Positions 29,447 to 39,666 of a stretch of 64,000 bases of DNA are shown here, piece by piece. The notes under the pieces are model-generated. The model was not told the DNA's origin. It did not search any database and saw only the letters and a list, made by a program, of their open reading frames with translations. Source of the stretch: a bacterium (GTDB lineage: Bacteria > Zixibacteria > MSB-5A5 > GN15 > FEB-12); NCBI GenBank assembly GCA_020444475.1, contig JAHLKV010000002.1, positions 789,947 to 853,946 on the forward strand. Direction: 5' to 3'. Made by a program: the position numbers and the translations under genes. Numbering within the stretch: the stretch's first letter is position 1; every line of letters begins with the position of its first letter.

Positions 29447-30958
29447 TTACCGCAGCGCGAAGGCCAGGAAAAAGGCGTTCCCGCCGCGGTACACGCGAAG
29501 CAGAACGCTGTCGCCACGCTTCTTCTCGTTGACGAGCGTGTAGAACTGGTCGCTGCTCTGCACGCGCTGGCGGTCGACCGAGCGGATCAGGTCGCCCTCG
29601 CGGAGCCCCGAAACGTACGCATCGGACTGTTGATTGATCGATATCACCACCACGCCGGTGGCGCGCTGGTCGATATCGTACCGGCGGGCAAGATCACCGT
29701 TCATGGTCTGGACGCTGAACCCGAGCATCTCTTCGATGTCGGGCGTCACCGCTGACTGGGCCAGCTCCGACGGTAGTTCGCCCAATTTCACCGACAGCGT
29801 TTCCTTTTTGTCGCCACGGACGATGCCGACCTTGACGGTCGAACCGGGCGCCGTGGCCGCGATGTGGTTGCGAAGCTGCGACGAGTTGCGCACGTCGCGA
29901 CCGTCGACCGAGACGATCAGATCTCCGGCCTCGAAACCGGCCTCCGATGCCGGACTGCCTTCGGCAACATCGCCAACCAGGGCGCCGGTGGTCTGCGGCA
30001 GTCTCATGGCGCGCGCGATGGTCTCATCGACATCCTGGATGCTCACCCCGAGATAGCCGCGCACGACACGGCCATCGCTGATCAGCGAGTTCATGACCCG
30101 CATCGCCATGTTCGACGGGACCGCAAATCCTATCCCCTGGAAGCCGCCCGAGCGACTGACGATAGCGGTGTTGAGCCCGACCAGCGCACCGTCGAGATTC
30201 ACCAGTGGTCCGCCCGAGTTGCCCGGATTGATGGCGGCATCGGTCTGAATGAAGTCTTCATAGTCGGCCAGGCCGACATTGGAGCGGCCCTTGGCCGAGA
30301 CGATCCCCTGCGTTACGGTGGCCGCCAGGTTTTCGCTCATCGGCGAGCCGATCGCGAGCACAATCTCACCGACCTGCAGCGAGTCGCTGTCGCCGATTTC
30401 CAGAAACGGCAGCGTAGCCGCGTCGATCTTCAGCACCGCAATATCGGTCTGTGGATCGGTGCCGACGACCGTGGCCGTGTGACGGGTGCCATCGAACAAA
30501 CCGACCAGTATGGTGTCAGCGTTGGCCACGACATGATTGTTGGTGAGTATGTAGCCGTCGTCGCTGACTATCACCCCCGATCCGAGTCCTTCCTGGCGGT
30601 ATTCCCGCTCCTGCGGCTGCTGCTGACGGGAGTCCGGGCCGAAGAAAAAGTCGAAAAACGGGTCGTTGGTGAACGGTGAGCCAAACGGCGAGCGGCTTCG
30701 CGCTTTGAGAATACGCTCGGTGGCTACGGTTACCACCGCCGGTCTGACCTGGGCGGCGAGATCAACAAAGGCGTGATTGAGATCGCGAAGGGTGGTGATC
30801 GGTCTGTCCTGAGTCGCAATCGATCCGGAGACCGATTCCTGGGCGACGCTTGAGCCGGTGATGCCGATAAGCGCAAGAGAGAGTACGCCGGCCACTGCCA
30901 TAACCAGCATCAGGCGCCAGGCCCTGACGGTTTTGTGTTTTGAGTTGTCCATGATCAT
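29447..30958 (-). CDS. DegP/DegQ-family periplasmic serine endoprotease with two PDZ domains
   Basis: Catalytic TNNHVV, TDIAVLKID, NPGNSGGPLVN; PDZ repeats. Confidence 0.95.
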   Translation of the reverse strand: MIMDNSKHKTVRAWRLMLVMAVAGVLSLALIGITGSSVAQESVSGSIATQDRPITTLRDLNHAFVDLAAQVRPAVVTVATERILKARSRSPFGSPFTNDPFFDFFFGPDSRQQQPQEREYRQEGLGSGVIVSDDGYILTNNHVVANADTILVGLFDGTRHTATVVGTDPQTDIAVLKIDAATLPFLEIGDSDSLQVGEIVLAIGSPMSENLAATVTQGIVSAKGRSNVGLADYEDFIQTDAAINPGNSGGPLVNLDGALVGLNTAIVSRSGGFQGIGFAVPSNMAMRVMNSLISDGRVVRGYLGVSIQDVDETIARAMRLPQTTGALVGDVAEGSPASEAGFEAGDLIVSVDGRDVRNSSQLRNHIAATAPGSTVKVGIVRGDKKETLSVKLGELPSELAQSAVTPDIEEMLGFSVQTMNGDLARRYDIDQRATGVVVISINQQSDAYVSGLREGDLIRSVDRQRVQSSDQFYTLVNEKKRGDSVLLRVYRGGNAFFLAFALR

Positions 30959-30989
30959 AAGTACACGGCAGAGGTTTGTTCGTTCCGTT

Positions 30990-31024
30990 AAAACAAAACG
31001 GCCGGCCTTGTTCCGGCCGGCCGT
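30990..31024 (-). terminator. Intrinsic terminator downstream of hsp20
   Basis: ACGGCCGGCC-ttgtt-CCGGCCGGCCGT with minus-strand TTTTGTTTT. Confidence 0.75.
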
Positions 31025-31060
31025 CCTGCTGCGCTTCTGTGCTCTATTTGTGGTGAGAGG

Positions 31061-31492
31061 TTACGACACCTGGATGTCGATTTCTTTCGGTTTGGCCTCT
31101 TCCAGCTTGTCCAGCCGAACTTCGAGTATTCCGTTGGTGTACTCCGCCCTGATCGAGTTGGTGTCGACCGTGCGCGGGAGTGTGAACTGCCGGCAGAACG
31201 AGCCGGTGCGAATCTCACGGCGGATGACGTTCTCGCCGTCATGATCGTTGCGTATCTCGCGGTTGCCGGAGATGCTCAGGACATTGTCTTTGATCTGAAC
31301 CTTAATATCCTTTTTGTCCATCCCCGGAACTTCGAGTGACATGGCCAGGTGGTCTTCGGTCTCGCGGATATCAACCCGCGGTGTGAACTCCGAATCCATC
31401 CGGTTGAAGAGCGAAGGGGCCGAGAAGAAGTCTTCGAAAAACGGATCCAACCAGCGATTGGTCTCGGCCGGGCGTTTCATCAGGCTTTTCAT
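31061..31492 (-). CDS. Small heat-shock protein, Hsp20/alpha-crystallin family
   Basis: Alpha-crystallin domain (PRVDIRETEDHLAMSLEVPGMDKKDIKVQIKDNVLSISG...GSFCRQFTLPRTVD). Confidence 0.95.
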   Translation of the reverse strand: MKSLMKRPAETNRWLDPFFEDFFSAPSLFNRMDSEFTPRVDIRETEDHLAMSLEVPGMDKKDIKVQIKDNVLSISGNREIRNDHDGENVIRREIRTGSFCRQFTLPRTVDTNSIRAEYTNGILEVRLDKLEEAKPKEIDIQVS

Positions 31493-31717
31493 GGCGTTAT
31501 CCTCCTTTCTATCTGATTAGTTGTTTGTTCTGCCCGGAAGGAAATCAAGCCCTGTGCCAATTCGCGTAACTTATTGACTGGCAATGTCTATGCCGTGTGA
31601 GCAGTCGGTTGAGCAGCTGGTGACTGTCGAAATGACAGGATGTGATTGCCAGGATGACAAATACGAGTTGTCAGGATGGCAGGGGTGTGACAGACGATGG
31701 GTGGCGATGCCGGGTAG

Positions 31718-31735
31718 CCCACCATTTATGGTGGG
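31718..31735. repeat. Module H
   Basis: CCCACCATTTATGGTGGG. Confidence 0.8.
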
Positions 31736-31757
31736 TTTGACGAAAGCGCACGGGTGG

Positions 31758-31872
31758 CCCACCATTTATGGTGGGTTTCACGGAAGCGCGTGCGTGGTGT
31801 ACGTCCCCGTGCACCACGGAACCTCACGTTCCGTCGGGTGCTAGTTCGCCCCCGGCGAACGACACCCGACGG
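31758..31872. repeat. Composite H-F-G
   Basis: H 31758-31775; F GCGTGCGTGGTGTACGTCCCCGTGCACCACGG 31788-31819; G 31831-31872. Confidence 0.85.
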
Positions 31873-32130
31873 CATACCCCTCCCACACTTTTACCACCAA
31901 CTTTATGGCAACCCCGAGCACGGTCCCCTTTTATGAAAAACTATGTGTGCTGTGAAAAACAAAGATACGCGCCACACGAGGTGTTGCGTGACGAGGTCTA
32001 TGCATCAACACTGCAACGAGTTGGAGGGAAAAAGAGAAAAAACGACCCTGAAAAATGACAAAACAAACCCATTTCGCCGTAATGCGATGCCAAACATGCT
32101 TGTACGACGAAGAAGCCGTTTGACGGAAGC

Positions 32131-32215
32131 GCGTGCGCAGTGTACGTCCCCGTGCACCAAGCCTCTCAGCGTTCCGTCGGGTGCTAGTTCGCCTCAGGCG
32201 AACGACACCCGACGG
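32131..32215. repeat. Composite F-G
   Basis: F GCGTGCGCAGTGTACGTCCCCGTGCACCA; G CCGTCGGGTGCTAGTTCGCCTCAGGCGAACGACACCCGACGG (32174-32215). Confidence 0.85.
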
Positions 32216-32230
32216 CTCAGAACGAAGAAC

Positions 32231-32259
32231 AACCTCCGGGAGGGGTGATCCCGGAGGTT
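32231..32259. terminator. Perfect 11-bp inverted repeat downstream of the porin gene
   Basis: AACCTCCGGGA-ggggtga-TCCCGGAGGTT. Confidence 0.55.
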
Positions 32260-32327
32260 GCAACACTCGGGCGACAGAAACTTCAGCACGGTCGCACATC
32301 GCCCGAGCAGGGGGCAGGATTTCTCTG

Positions 32328-33077
32328 CTACAGGCTCAGCATAAACACCAGGTACGTAATCTCCTGGCGAGGATTGAGGATGAAAGACACCGACACCGGC
32401 GCCGAGAAGCTTTCCGAAAACTCGATCTCGCGCGAGGCGGTCATACCCATGTTGATCACCGCAAAGGCATCGGCGCCGTAGTAGTCCGGGTTGTCCTTGC
32501 TGCCGCCGGTGGCGCCGACGAAAAAGTTCAGCTCGCCGGAGGCGGTCGCGACCGGATACGACACCTCGAAATAGGTGTTGTTACCCGCTTCGTTGTGGAA
32601 GTTGTAGAAGGCGCTAAACGTCAGGGGGAACTTCTCGCAGCCACTGATAGACAAACCGGCTTCGAGCAGGTGCGCCCCCGGATCAGGCTCGCCCTCGCCG
32701 GTGACATCGTCGTAGTCGTTGAAATTACCGAACTTGATACCGGCGTTTGGATAGTAGTAGTCCGTGACCATGCCGGTGATCGACATGCCGGAGTTGGTAA
32801 CGACCGTATAACTCAGCCAGAAGTCGATCTCATCGGACTCCGACTGCTGGTTCGACATGGTGTAAGCGCCCCAGGCGCCGAGTTCGAATCCGCCATAGCC
32901 CACCGCCAGCGACGGCTGGAAGCTGGGGGTCGACGCTATATCGGCTCCGCGCCAGACATAGCGGCTGGCAATATCGACACCGGCGGAAACATCAACAACC
33001 TCGCCCGCCGTGGCGGGACCGATGCTGATGATCGAAGCGAGAAGGATGATCGCGATGGTTATCAATAGTGTTTTCAT
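32328..33077 (-). CDS. TorF-family putative porin
   Basis: Signal peptide; VDVSAGVDIASRYVWRGADIASTPSFQPSLAVGYGGFELGAWGAY. Confidence 0.85.
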   Translation of the reverse strand: MKTLLITIAIILLASIISIGPATAGEVVDVSAGVDIASRYVWRGADIASTPSFQPSLAVGYGGFELGAWGAYTMSNQQSESDEIDFWLSYTVVTNSGMSITGMVTDYYYPNAGIKFGNFNDYDDVTGEGEPDPGAHLLEAGLSISGCEKFPLTFSAFYNFHNEAGNNTYFEVSYPVATASGELNFFVGATGGSKDNPDYYGADAFAVINMGMTASREIEFSESFSAPVSVSFILNPRQEITYLVFMLSL

Positions 33078-33123
33078 ATCGTTGACTCTCTCTGTACATC
33101 AGGTTCACGCGTCGTGCTGTCCG

Positions 33124-34338
33124 CTATTCGTGCATGTAGGCGGTTTCGCCGTGCAGCGACGTGTCCAGGGTGGCCTCTTCGACATCACTCGTCCGCACCG
33201 GGGTGATCTTGTTGATGACCCAGAGCATGGCGTAGGTGAAGACGAACGCGTAGATCGACGAGACGACAATTGCGACGAGCTGCTTGACGAAAAAGGCTCC
33301 ACCGCCGTAGATGAGACCGTCGGCGCCGTTCGGATTGACCATCGTGCTGCCCAACAGACCGAGCATGACGATACCGAGCGCGCCACCGACCCCGTGAACA
33401 CCCCACACGTCGAGGGCGTCATCCCATTTCAGTCTGTTTTTCAGGGAAACCGCGCCGTAGCAGATAATACCGGCCAGCAGACCGATCAATGCGGCCGAGC
33501 CGGTGGAGACATAGGCCGCCGCGGGAGTTATCGTGGCGAGACCGGCCACCGCACCGGTGAGCAGACCGACGAATTTCGGCTTTTTCTCGAGGACCCAGGC
33601 AAAGAGCAGCCAGGAGATAGCCGCAAACGAGGCGGCGATATCGGTATTGATGAAGGCCAGCGACGTAAACTGATCGACCTGCAGCTCGCTGCCGGCGTTG
33701 AAGCCGTACCAGCCAAACCAGAGCAGACCGGTGCCGAGTGCGACCAGCGGAATGGAGTGCGGGACGCTGTCCTCGACCCGCCGTCGTCCGACAAAGAGCA
33801 CCGATGCCAGCGCTGCCATGCCGGCGATGTTGTGCACCGCGATACCGCCGGCGAAATCGAGTACGCCCCACTCCGCGAGCAGGCCGCCGCCCCAGATCAT
33901 GTGGACGAACGGGAAGTAGACCAGGACCAGCCAGCCGACCAGGAACAGCAGGTAGGCCTCAAACCGCACGCGGTTGGAGAAGGCGCCCGTGATCAGCGCG
34001 GGGGTGATGATCGCAAACATCATCTGGTAGGCGACAAAGACAAGCATCGGAATCTGACCGTCGCCAAACGCCGTTGTCGGATCGACACCGTTCAGGAATG
34101 CCATGTCGAGATTGCCGATAATGCCTCCCTCACCACCACTAAAACAGAGCGAGAAGCCGACCGCATACCACAGGATCGTGGTCACACCCATCGAGACAAA
34201 GCTCTGGATCATGATGGAGAGGACGTTCTTGCGGCCGACCAGACCGCCGTAGAAAAATGCCAGACCGGGCGTCATGAGCATGACCAGCGAAGTGGCCACC
34301 AGCATGAACCCGGTGTTGCCGGTATCAAACATTTCCAT
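33124..34338 (-). CDS. amt: Ammonium transporter
   Basis: FDTGNTGFMLVATSLVMLMTPGLAFFYGGLV and DFAGGIAVHNIAGMAALA. Confidence 0.96.
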   Translation of the reverse strand: MEMFDTGNTGFMLVATSLVMLMTPGLAFFYGGLVGRKNVLSIMIQSFVSMGVTTILWYAVGFSLCFSGGEGGIIGNLDMAFLNGVDPTTAFGDGQIPMLVFVAYQMMFAIITPALITGAFSNRVRFEAYLLFLVGWLVLVYFPFVHMIWGGGLLAEWGVLDFAGGIAVHNIAGMAALASVLFVGRRRVEDSVPHSIPLVALGTGLLWFGWYGFNAGSELQVDQFTSLAFINTDIAASFAAISWLLFAWVLEKKPKFVGLLTGAVAGLATITPAAAYVSTGSAALIGLLAGIICYGAVSLKNRLKWDDALDVWGVHGVGGALGIVMLGLLGSTMVNPNGADGLIYGGGAFFVKQLVAIVVSSIYAFVFTYAMLWVINKITPVRTSDVEEATLDTSLHGETAYMHE

Positions 34339-34495
34339 AACCCTCCAGCTTCTAAGGCTGCAGCTACAATGTTAGAGCTGGCTGAAAGGTCGTATCGTGG
34401 TATCCGATTAACAATCGGGGGAACCCTGATTGTCGACTTCGTTATCCCTGAGGTGACATTTGTCCGGAAGCAGTACGACGCAACAACACAAGGAG

Positions 34496-35155
34496 TTAGC
34501 TCAGGTCGGTAAGGCCCTCGCGGATAGCGTATTTGGTCAGTTCCGCGACCGAGCGGGCCTTGACCTTATCCATGATCTGCTTGCGGTGAGACTCGACCGT
34601 CTTGACCGAGATATGCAGTTGGGCAGCGATTTCCTTGGTCGAGCGACCTTCGGCGACCAACTGAAGCACCTCGCGCTCGCGAGCGGAGAGGATGGTGAAC
34701 GCGGAAGGCTCGCTGTCGCGCGCCAGCGACAGGTAGTCATCGACAACGACATGAGTGATCTGGCTGCTCAGGTAGATCCGGCCGTCGATCACGGCGCGAA
34801 GCATATCGATCACTTCGTTGACCGCCGAGTCCTTGAGCAGATAGCCGCGCGCGCCGGCCTTGAGGGATTCAAGCACGAAACGGCGATCGGAGTGCATCGA
34901 CAGCATGACAACCCTGGTGTTCGGCCGTTCGGCAAGGATGCGACGGGTGGCCTCGATACCGTTCAGGTCGGGCATGGTGATATCCATCAGCACGATATCC
35001 GGGGTGAGCTCGAGCGCCATTTCGACCGCCTGCTGCCCGGTGGCGGCTTCGCCGACGATCGTGACATCGGTGTACTTCGCCATCAACGTCCTAAGACCGT
35101 CGCGGAAGAGCGTGTGATCGTCGGCCAGCAGTGCCGATCGTGCCATCTCAGTCAC
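34496..35155 (-). CDS. NarL/LuxR-family response regulator
   Basis: Receiver (DIVLMDITMPDLNG) plus LuxR HTH (LSAREREVLQLVAEGRSTKEIAAQLHISVKTVESHRKQIMDK). Confidence 0.95.
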   Translation of the reverse strand: MTEMARSALLADDHTLFRDGLRTLMAKYTDVTIVGEAATGQQAVEMALELTPDIVLMDITMPDLNGIEATRRILAERPNTRVVMLSMHSDRRFVLESLKAGARGYLLKDSAVNEVIDMLRAVIDGRIYLSSQITHVVVDDYLSLARDSEPSAFTILSAREREVLQLVAEGRSTKEIAAQLHISVKTVESHRKQIMDKVKARSVAELTKYAIREGLTDLS

Positions 35156-36404
35156 CCTCCATCGTACGCGGGGAGAAAAGTGCTATCGTGGTCCCCTCGT
35201 TGGGTACCGAAGAAACCTCCATGCGGCCGCCGATGTACTGCAGACGCTCGCGGATGGAGAAGAGACCGAATGTCGACGAGTCCGGCGAGGCCGACGTGAG
35301 CCGGGCCGGGTCACAGCCGATACCGTCATCGGCAACCGTAATGCCGATCGTATCGCTGGTGTTGCTGACCCTGAGGCGGATCGTATCACATTGAGCGTGC
35401 TTGACTGCATTGGTGAGCAGCTCTTTGGCGGACTTGAACAGCCAGATGGCGACACGATCCGAGACTTTCGGTCCGGAGCCATGCGTGTCGGTAACAATGC
35501 GGATGTCGTGCTGCTTCTCAAACTGCTCGGCCAGCCAGTTGAGGGCCGACTCAAGCCCGAGTTCGTAGAGGACCGGCGGGCTGATTTCGACCGTCAGAGA
35601 GCGGGTGTAGGCGATCGTCTGATCGAGCAGGGTGAGAATCTCATCGAGGTTGGATTCGAAACCGCAGAAGACGGTGTCGCCGCGAAACTGCGAGACACGC
35701 ATCTTTATGAAGGCGAGGGCCTGTCCGAGGTGGTCGTGAACGTCGGTCGCGATCTCCCGCCGCTCCCGCGCCTCGGCGAGCGAGAGCTCCGACGCGAGTT
35801 TGCGAAGCTGCCTCTGGACCTGCTCGATGCGAAGGCGGGCCTTGCGGTGGTCCTCGACTTCGTCGCGAAGCGCCCGGTTGGCCTCTTCGAGCTGCGCGGT
35901 GCGCTGCCGGACCTGGTGTTCCAGTTGGTCGTGAGCGGCCCGCAGTTCGTCTTCGGCGTCCTTGCGCTGGAAATACGACCGGAGCATCTCGGCGAGCGAT
36001 TCGATCAGGTCGCGCTCTTCGGAGAGGAACGGGCCCTCATCGGAGGCCGGTCGAGGCTCGAGATAACAGACTTCGATCGAGCCGCGTTGTCCGGTGCGTG
36101 TGACAAACTGCGACTTCTGCAGGAAGGGTGTCGTTTCAAACGCCGCGGTTGACCAAACGAAGTCGCCGAACCGGATGCGGCCGACCGTAATCTCCGGATA
36201 TTGCCAGGCGGGCGGGATGAGTTCGAGTATGCGGGGGATGATCTCTGCCGGCGGAAGATCATCGCGCTGCAGGACGCGCGCGGTGCGATGCAGCGCCGTC
36301 AACTCCTTAACGCGTTCACCGAGTTTGCGAAGGAGCTCATCCTTGGCCGAGTCGGTTTCGGGCTGGCGGGGCGCCGGAGTGTCTTGTCGATCCAACCTAT
36401 CCAT
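35148..36404 (-). CDS. HisKA_3-type sensor histidine kinase with N-terminal GAF-like region
   Basis: EARERREIATDVHDHLGQALAFIKMR dimerisation box; N and G boxes; overlaps the RR gene start. Confidence 0.92.
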   Translation of the reverse strand: MDRLDRQDTPAPRQPETDSAKDELLRKLGERVKELTALHRTARVLQRDDLPPAEIIPRILELIPPAWQYPEITVGRIRFGDFVWSTAAFETTPFLQKSQFVTRTGQRGSIEVCYLEPRPASDEGPFLSEERDLIESLAEMLRSYFQRKDAEDELRAAHDQLEHQVRQRTAQLEEANRALRDEVEDHRKARLRIEQVQRQLRKLASELSLAEARERREIATDVHDHLGQALAFIKMRVSQFRGDTVFCGFESNLDEILTLLDQTIAYTRSLTVEISPPVLYELGLESALNWLAEQFEKQHDIRIVTDTHGSGPKVSDRVAIWLFKSAKELLTNAVKHAQCDTIRLRVSNTSDTIGITVADDGIGCDPARLTSASPDSSTFGLFSIRERLQYIGGRMEVSSVPNEGTTIALFSPRTMEGD

Positions 36405-36536
36405 CTGGCAATCAATATACTACCCGATGGATCGGGGAGCAAACAGGGACTCAAAGAGCGATCGGGCGGAAACAATACAATCTTGCGTTTGTTTCTCGGA
36501 CAAGGGGTTGCACTAATACCGAAAAGGAGGCTCACA

Positions 36537-37427
36537 TTGAAAATCGCCGTTACAACACCAACCGGGAATATTGGCAGCAAGCTGGTCGACCACCTTCTTC
36601 AGGATGGCAGTCATGAAGTTATCCTGTTGACCCGAAGCGAAGAGAAGGTTGCCGATGCGGTCAGTCGCGGCGCAGTCGCGAAAGTCGGTGATTTGACCGA
36701 CCAGGCGTACGTCAACGATGCGACGAAAGGCGTCGAGGCGCTTTTCTGGGCGAATCCGGCGTCGTACACGACCGACGATTTCGAAGGCCATCAGCGCAAG
36801 CTCGGCGAGATCGCCGTCAATGCGATAAAAACCAACAAGATCGGCGCCGCGGTGTTTGTGTCGAGTCTCGGCGCGCAGCTCGGCACGGGTGTTGGTCCGA
36901 TCAACGGATTCAAGGATGTCGAGAAGATGTTCCGGGAGAGCGGCGCCTCGGTGACGATCCTTCGCCCGACTTTCTTCATGGAGAACTTCATGATGAGCCT
37001 GCAGGAGATCGCACAGGAAGGGAGCGTCTATCTGCCGATCCGCAGCGAAGCGAGCGTCCCGATGATCGCGACTTCGGATATCGCCACGGTTGCTTATAAC
37101 GTCCTGACCCGACCGGCTCAGGGAGTTCGGGTGATGCCGCTGCATGGACCGAAGGACTACACGTTTGGTGAAGCGGCCGAGACGATCGGCAGGGCGCTGG
37201 GCAAAGAGGTGAAGCTGGTGACGGTGGAGCCGGAGCAGACGAAATCTGCGATGCAGCAGTTCGGCATATCGGCGCACGCCGCCGATGTCATGATTGAGCT
37301 GTACGATGCCATGGACAAAGGTCGCGTGGTGGGTGAAAAGCCGCGCAGCGCGGAGACGACCACGCCGACGACGCTCGATCAGTGGGCGAAAGAGGTCATG
37401 GCGCCGGTTCTGAAGCAGGGATCATAG
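36537..37427 (+). CDS. NmrA-like NAD(P)-binding oxidoreductase
   Basis: TTG start preceded by ggagg at 6 nt; KIAVTTPTGNIGSKLVDHLL; atypical SDR fold. Confidence 0.85.
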   Translation: MKIAVTTPTGNIGSKLVDHLLQDGSHEVILLTRSEEKVADAVSRGAVAKVGDLTDQAYVNDATKGVEALFWANPASYTTDDFEGHQRKLGEIAVNAIKTNKIGAAVFVSSLGAQLGTGVGPINGFKDVEKMFRESGASVTILRPTFFMENFMMSLQEIAQEGSVYLPIRSEASVPMIATSDIATVAYNVLTRPAQGVRVMPLHGPKDYTFGEAAETIGRALGKEVKLVTVEPEQTKSAMQQFGISAHAADVMIELYDAMDKGRVVGEKPRSAETTTPTTLDQWAKEVMAPVLKQGS

Positions 37428-37495
37428 TACCCGGATTAACTCAGGAAGTGAACCCCCGTCGATCGGACGGACGGGTTTCGGGAAAGGACAACCTT

Positions 37496-38296
37496 ATGGT
37501 CGGCAGACAATCTGTTCGTGCCGTCACATTTGCCGCGGCGACACTCGCCGCAGTAACGAGCTTCGCATTGCTGGCGTCGTGCGGTGGTGACACCCGCGAT
37601 TCAGAAACGAGCGATGCTGATATGCGGCAGCCGCAGGCGGTGAGTAACAGTCTGCAGGCGCAGCTTGATGAGCGGAAAGCGCAGTTTACGGAGAATGCGC
37701 CGCCCGAAATGATAAATGCGTTCGAGCAGGGCGTAGTGGATGTGGCCGAATCGGGCGTGCTGGAAACAGCCCTTCGCGAGGGAGACATGGCGCCGATGTT
37801 CTCGCTTCCGGGCGCGCTCGGCGACACGGTAGCGCTCGCGGACCTGACAGCCGAGGGTCCGGTGGTGCTAATCTGGTATCGCGGCGGCTGGTGTCCGTAC
37901 TGCAATTTGCAGTTAAGCGCCATGCAGGAGGTGCTGCCGCAGATCAAACAGCGGGGCGCGTCGCTGGTGGCGATCAGTCCGCAGGTGCCGGACAGCTCGC
38001 TGAGTACGAAAGAGAAGTCGTCGCTTCAGTTCACCGTCCTGTCGGATCGGGGCAACGCTGTGGCGCGGCAGTTTGGGATTGTCTACAAGCTACCCGAAGG
38101 TGTGAAAGAACAATTCGAGGGACGGCTTGATATCCCGGCGTACGACGGAGACGATTCCTGGGAGCTGCCCCTGGCCGCGACATACATCGTTGGCGCCGAT
38201 GGCGTGATCAGGTATGCCTTTGTCGATCCGGACTATCGCAAGCGTGCAGAACCCGCAGAGATTCTCGGGGAACTCGACAAGCTCCACACGATGTAA
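37496..38296 (+). CDS. Peroxiredoxin-like (AhpC/TSA) lipoprotein
   Basis: Lipobox LLASC; VVLIWYRGGWCPYCNLQLSAMQ. Confidence 0.9.
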   Translation: MVGRQSVRAVTFAAATLAAVTSFALLASCGGDTRDSETSDADMRQPQAVSNSLQAQLDERKAQFTENAPPEMINAFEQGVVDVAESGVLETALREGDMAPMFSLPGALGDTVALADLTAEGPVVLIWYRGGWCPYCNLQLSAMQEVLPQIKQRGASLVAISPQVPDSSLSTKEKSSLQFTVLSDRGNAVARQFGIVYKLPEGVKEQFEGRLDIPAYDGDDSWELPLAATYIVGADGVIRYAFVDPDYRKRAEPAEILGELDKLHTM

Positions 38297-38417
38297 GCCC
38301 GGAGACATTGAAAGACACTCGAACGGCGCGGATATGGCGAACCATACCGCGCCGTCCTTTTGGAATCGACCGTCGGTATTGCTGGCGGTCAATCTGGTCT
38401 CCCGGTATCTTGCGTGC

Positions 38418-39155
38418 ATGATTTCATTTCACTCGCTGCAACAACAGACACCGCCGCTCGTCATCGCCCATCGGGGCGCCTCGGAGCAGGCCCATGAAAA
38501 CACGCGCGAGGCGTTCGAGCTGGCGATTGCAATGGAAGCCGATGCGATCGAGTGTGATATTCGCCGCACGGCGTGCGGTGAGTTGATCGTGCATCATGAC
38601 CCGGCTGTTCTCGGATTCACGAGACCGATCGCACTGCTCGATCTTGCCGAAGTCAGACGGCAGGCCACAAGCGCCGGATATTCGATCATGACACTGGCAG
38701 AGACCGTAGAGCTTTGTGCGGGAAGGATAGCGATGGATGTCGAGTTGAAAGAGCCGGGTTATGAAGAGCGGGTGGTCGCCGCAGTGAGAGAGCGGTTTTC
38801 ATCCGACACCGTCCTGTTCAAGTCGTTTCACGATCGATCGGTGGCGAGACTCCACAGAATCGATCCGGCGCTTCACGCCGGGTTACTCATCGGGGCGCCA
38901 CGCACGGTCGCCCTGCGCAGTCGACCGAAAGACATTTCGCTGGAGAGGCGCCTGACGCAGTGCGGGGCGACATTTGTGGCGCCGCACTGGGCGCGACTTC
39001 GATTCGGATTCGTCCGCAAGATGAACGCGATGGGGCTGCCGATCATCGTCTGGACCGTCGATCGACCGGCGATGGCGCGATTGCTTGCCAGGAAGCATGT
39101 GGCCGGGATCGTGACGAACGTCCCCGACAGAATTCTCCCGGTAGTGAGTTCATGA
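38418..39155 (+). CDS. Glycerophosphodiester phosphodiesterase
   Basis: IAHRGASEQAHENTREAFELAIAMEADAIECDIRRT...HHDP. Confidence 0.93.
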   Translation: MISFHSLQQQTPPLVIAHRGASEQAHENTREAFELAIAMEADAIECDIRRTACGELIVHHDPAVLGFTRPIALLDLAEVRRQATSAGYSIMTLAETVELCAGRIAMDVELKEPGYEERVVAAVRERFSSDTVLFKSFHDRSVARLHRIDPALHAGLLIGAPRTVALRSRPKDISLERRLTQCGATFVAPHWARLRFGFVRKMNAMGLPIIVWTVDRPAMARLLARKHVAGIVTNVPDRILPVVSS

Positions 39156-39252
39156 GCTGGCGGCATGTACCGTTGTGTTCGCGTGCGGTTCTCGGTATAC
39201 TGACTCCCGTCTGACAATCCCAATCACTCACCTGTAACTTCAGGAGGCTGAC

Positions 39253-39666
39253 ATGCGCCAGCTTGTTCTGCTCGTTTGCGTGTTTGCACTGAGTTTCTTC
39301 GCGGTCGAGTCCGTCTCGGCCCAGGCCGGTTTGATCCCATCGTGGGAGGACAGATCGAAGCGATTCGGTTTCTATCCGATTTCGAACGAGGTCTCTTTTT
39401 TCGCCAATGTTGACGATTCCGGTGACAACCGCGGTCACACGCTCCAACTCGTGCTGATAAATTCTTTCAAAATCCTGACCAGCTTCACGTTCGAGTTTAC
39501 GGCCGACTACAACTACGATATGACACCCGGGTTGGACAACGATCACTATGTTGAGTTGTCTCTTGTCAAACAAGTGACACCATTTGTCGCGGTGAATTAC
39601 CAGCGTGTGACTTCCACATTCGAGCCGGAGCCGATCAATCAGATGGGTGTGCGGTTCGTCTTCTGA
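39253..39666 (+). CDS. Small secreted beta-rich hypothetical protein
   Basis: Signal peptide MRQLVLLVCVFALSFFAVESVSAQ; terminal VRFVF typical of outer-membrane strands. Confidence 0.6.
   Translation: MRQLVLLVCVFALSFFAVESVSAQAGLIPSWEDRSKRFGFYPISNEVSFFANVDDSGDNRGHTLQLVLINSFKILTSFTFEFTADYNYDMTPGLDNDHYVELSLVKQVTPFVAVNYQRVTSTFEPEPINQMGVRFVF

Noticed and set aside
33010-34512. 500-aa plus-strand ORF opposite amt
   Set aside because: Antisense shadow ORF with charged low-complexity translation; amt is clear on the other strand.
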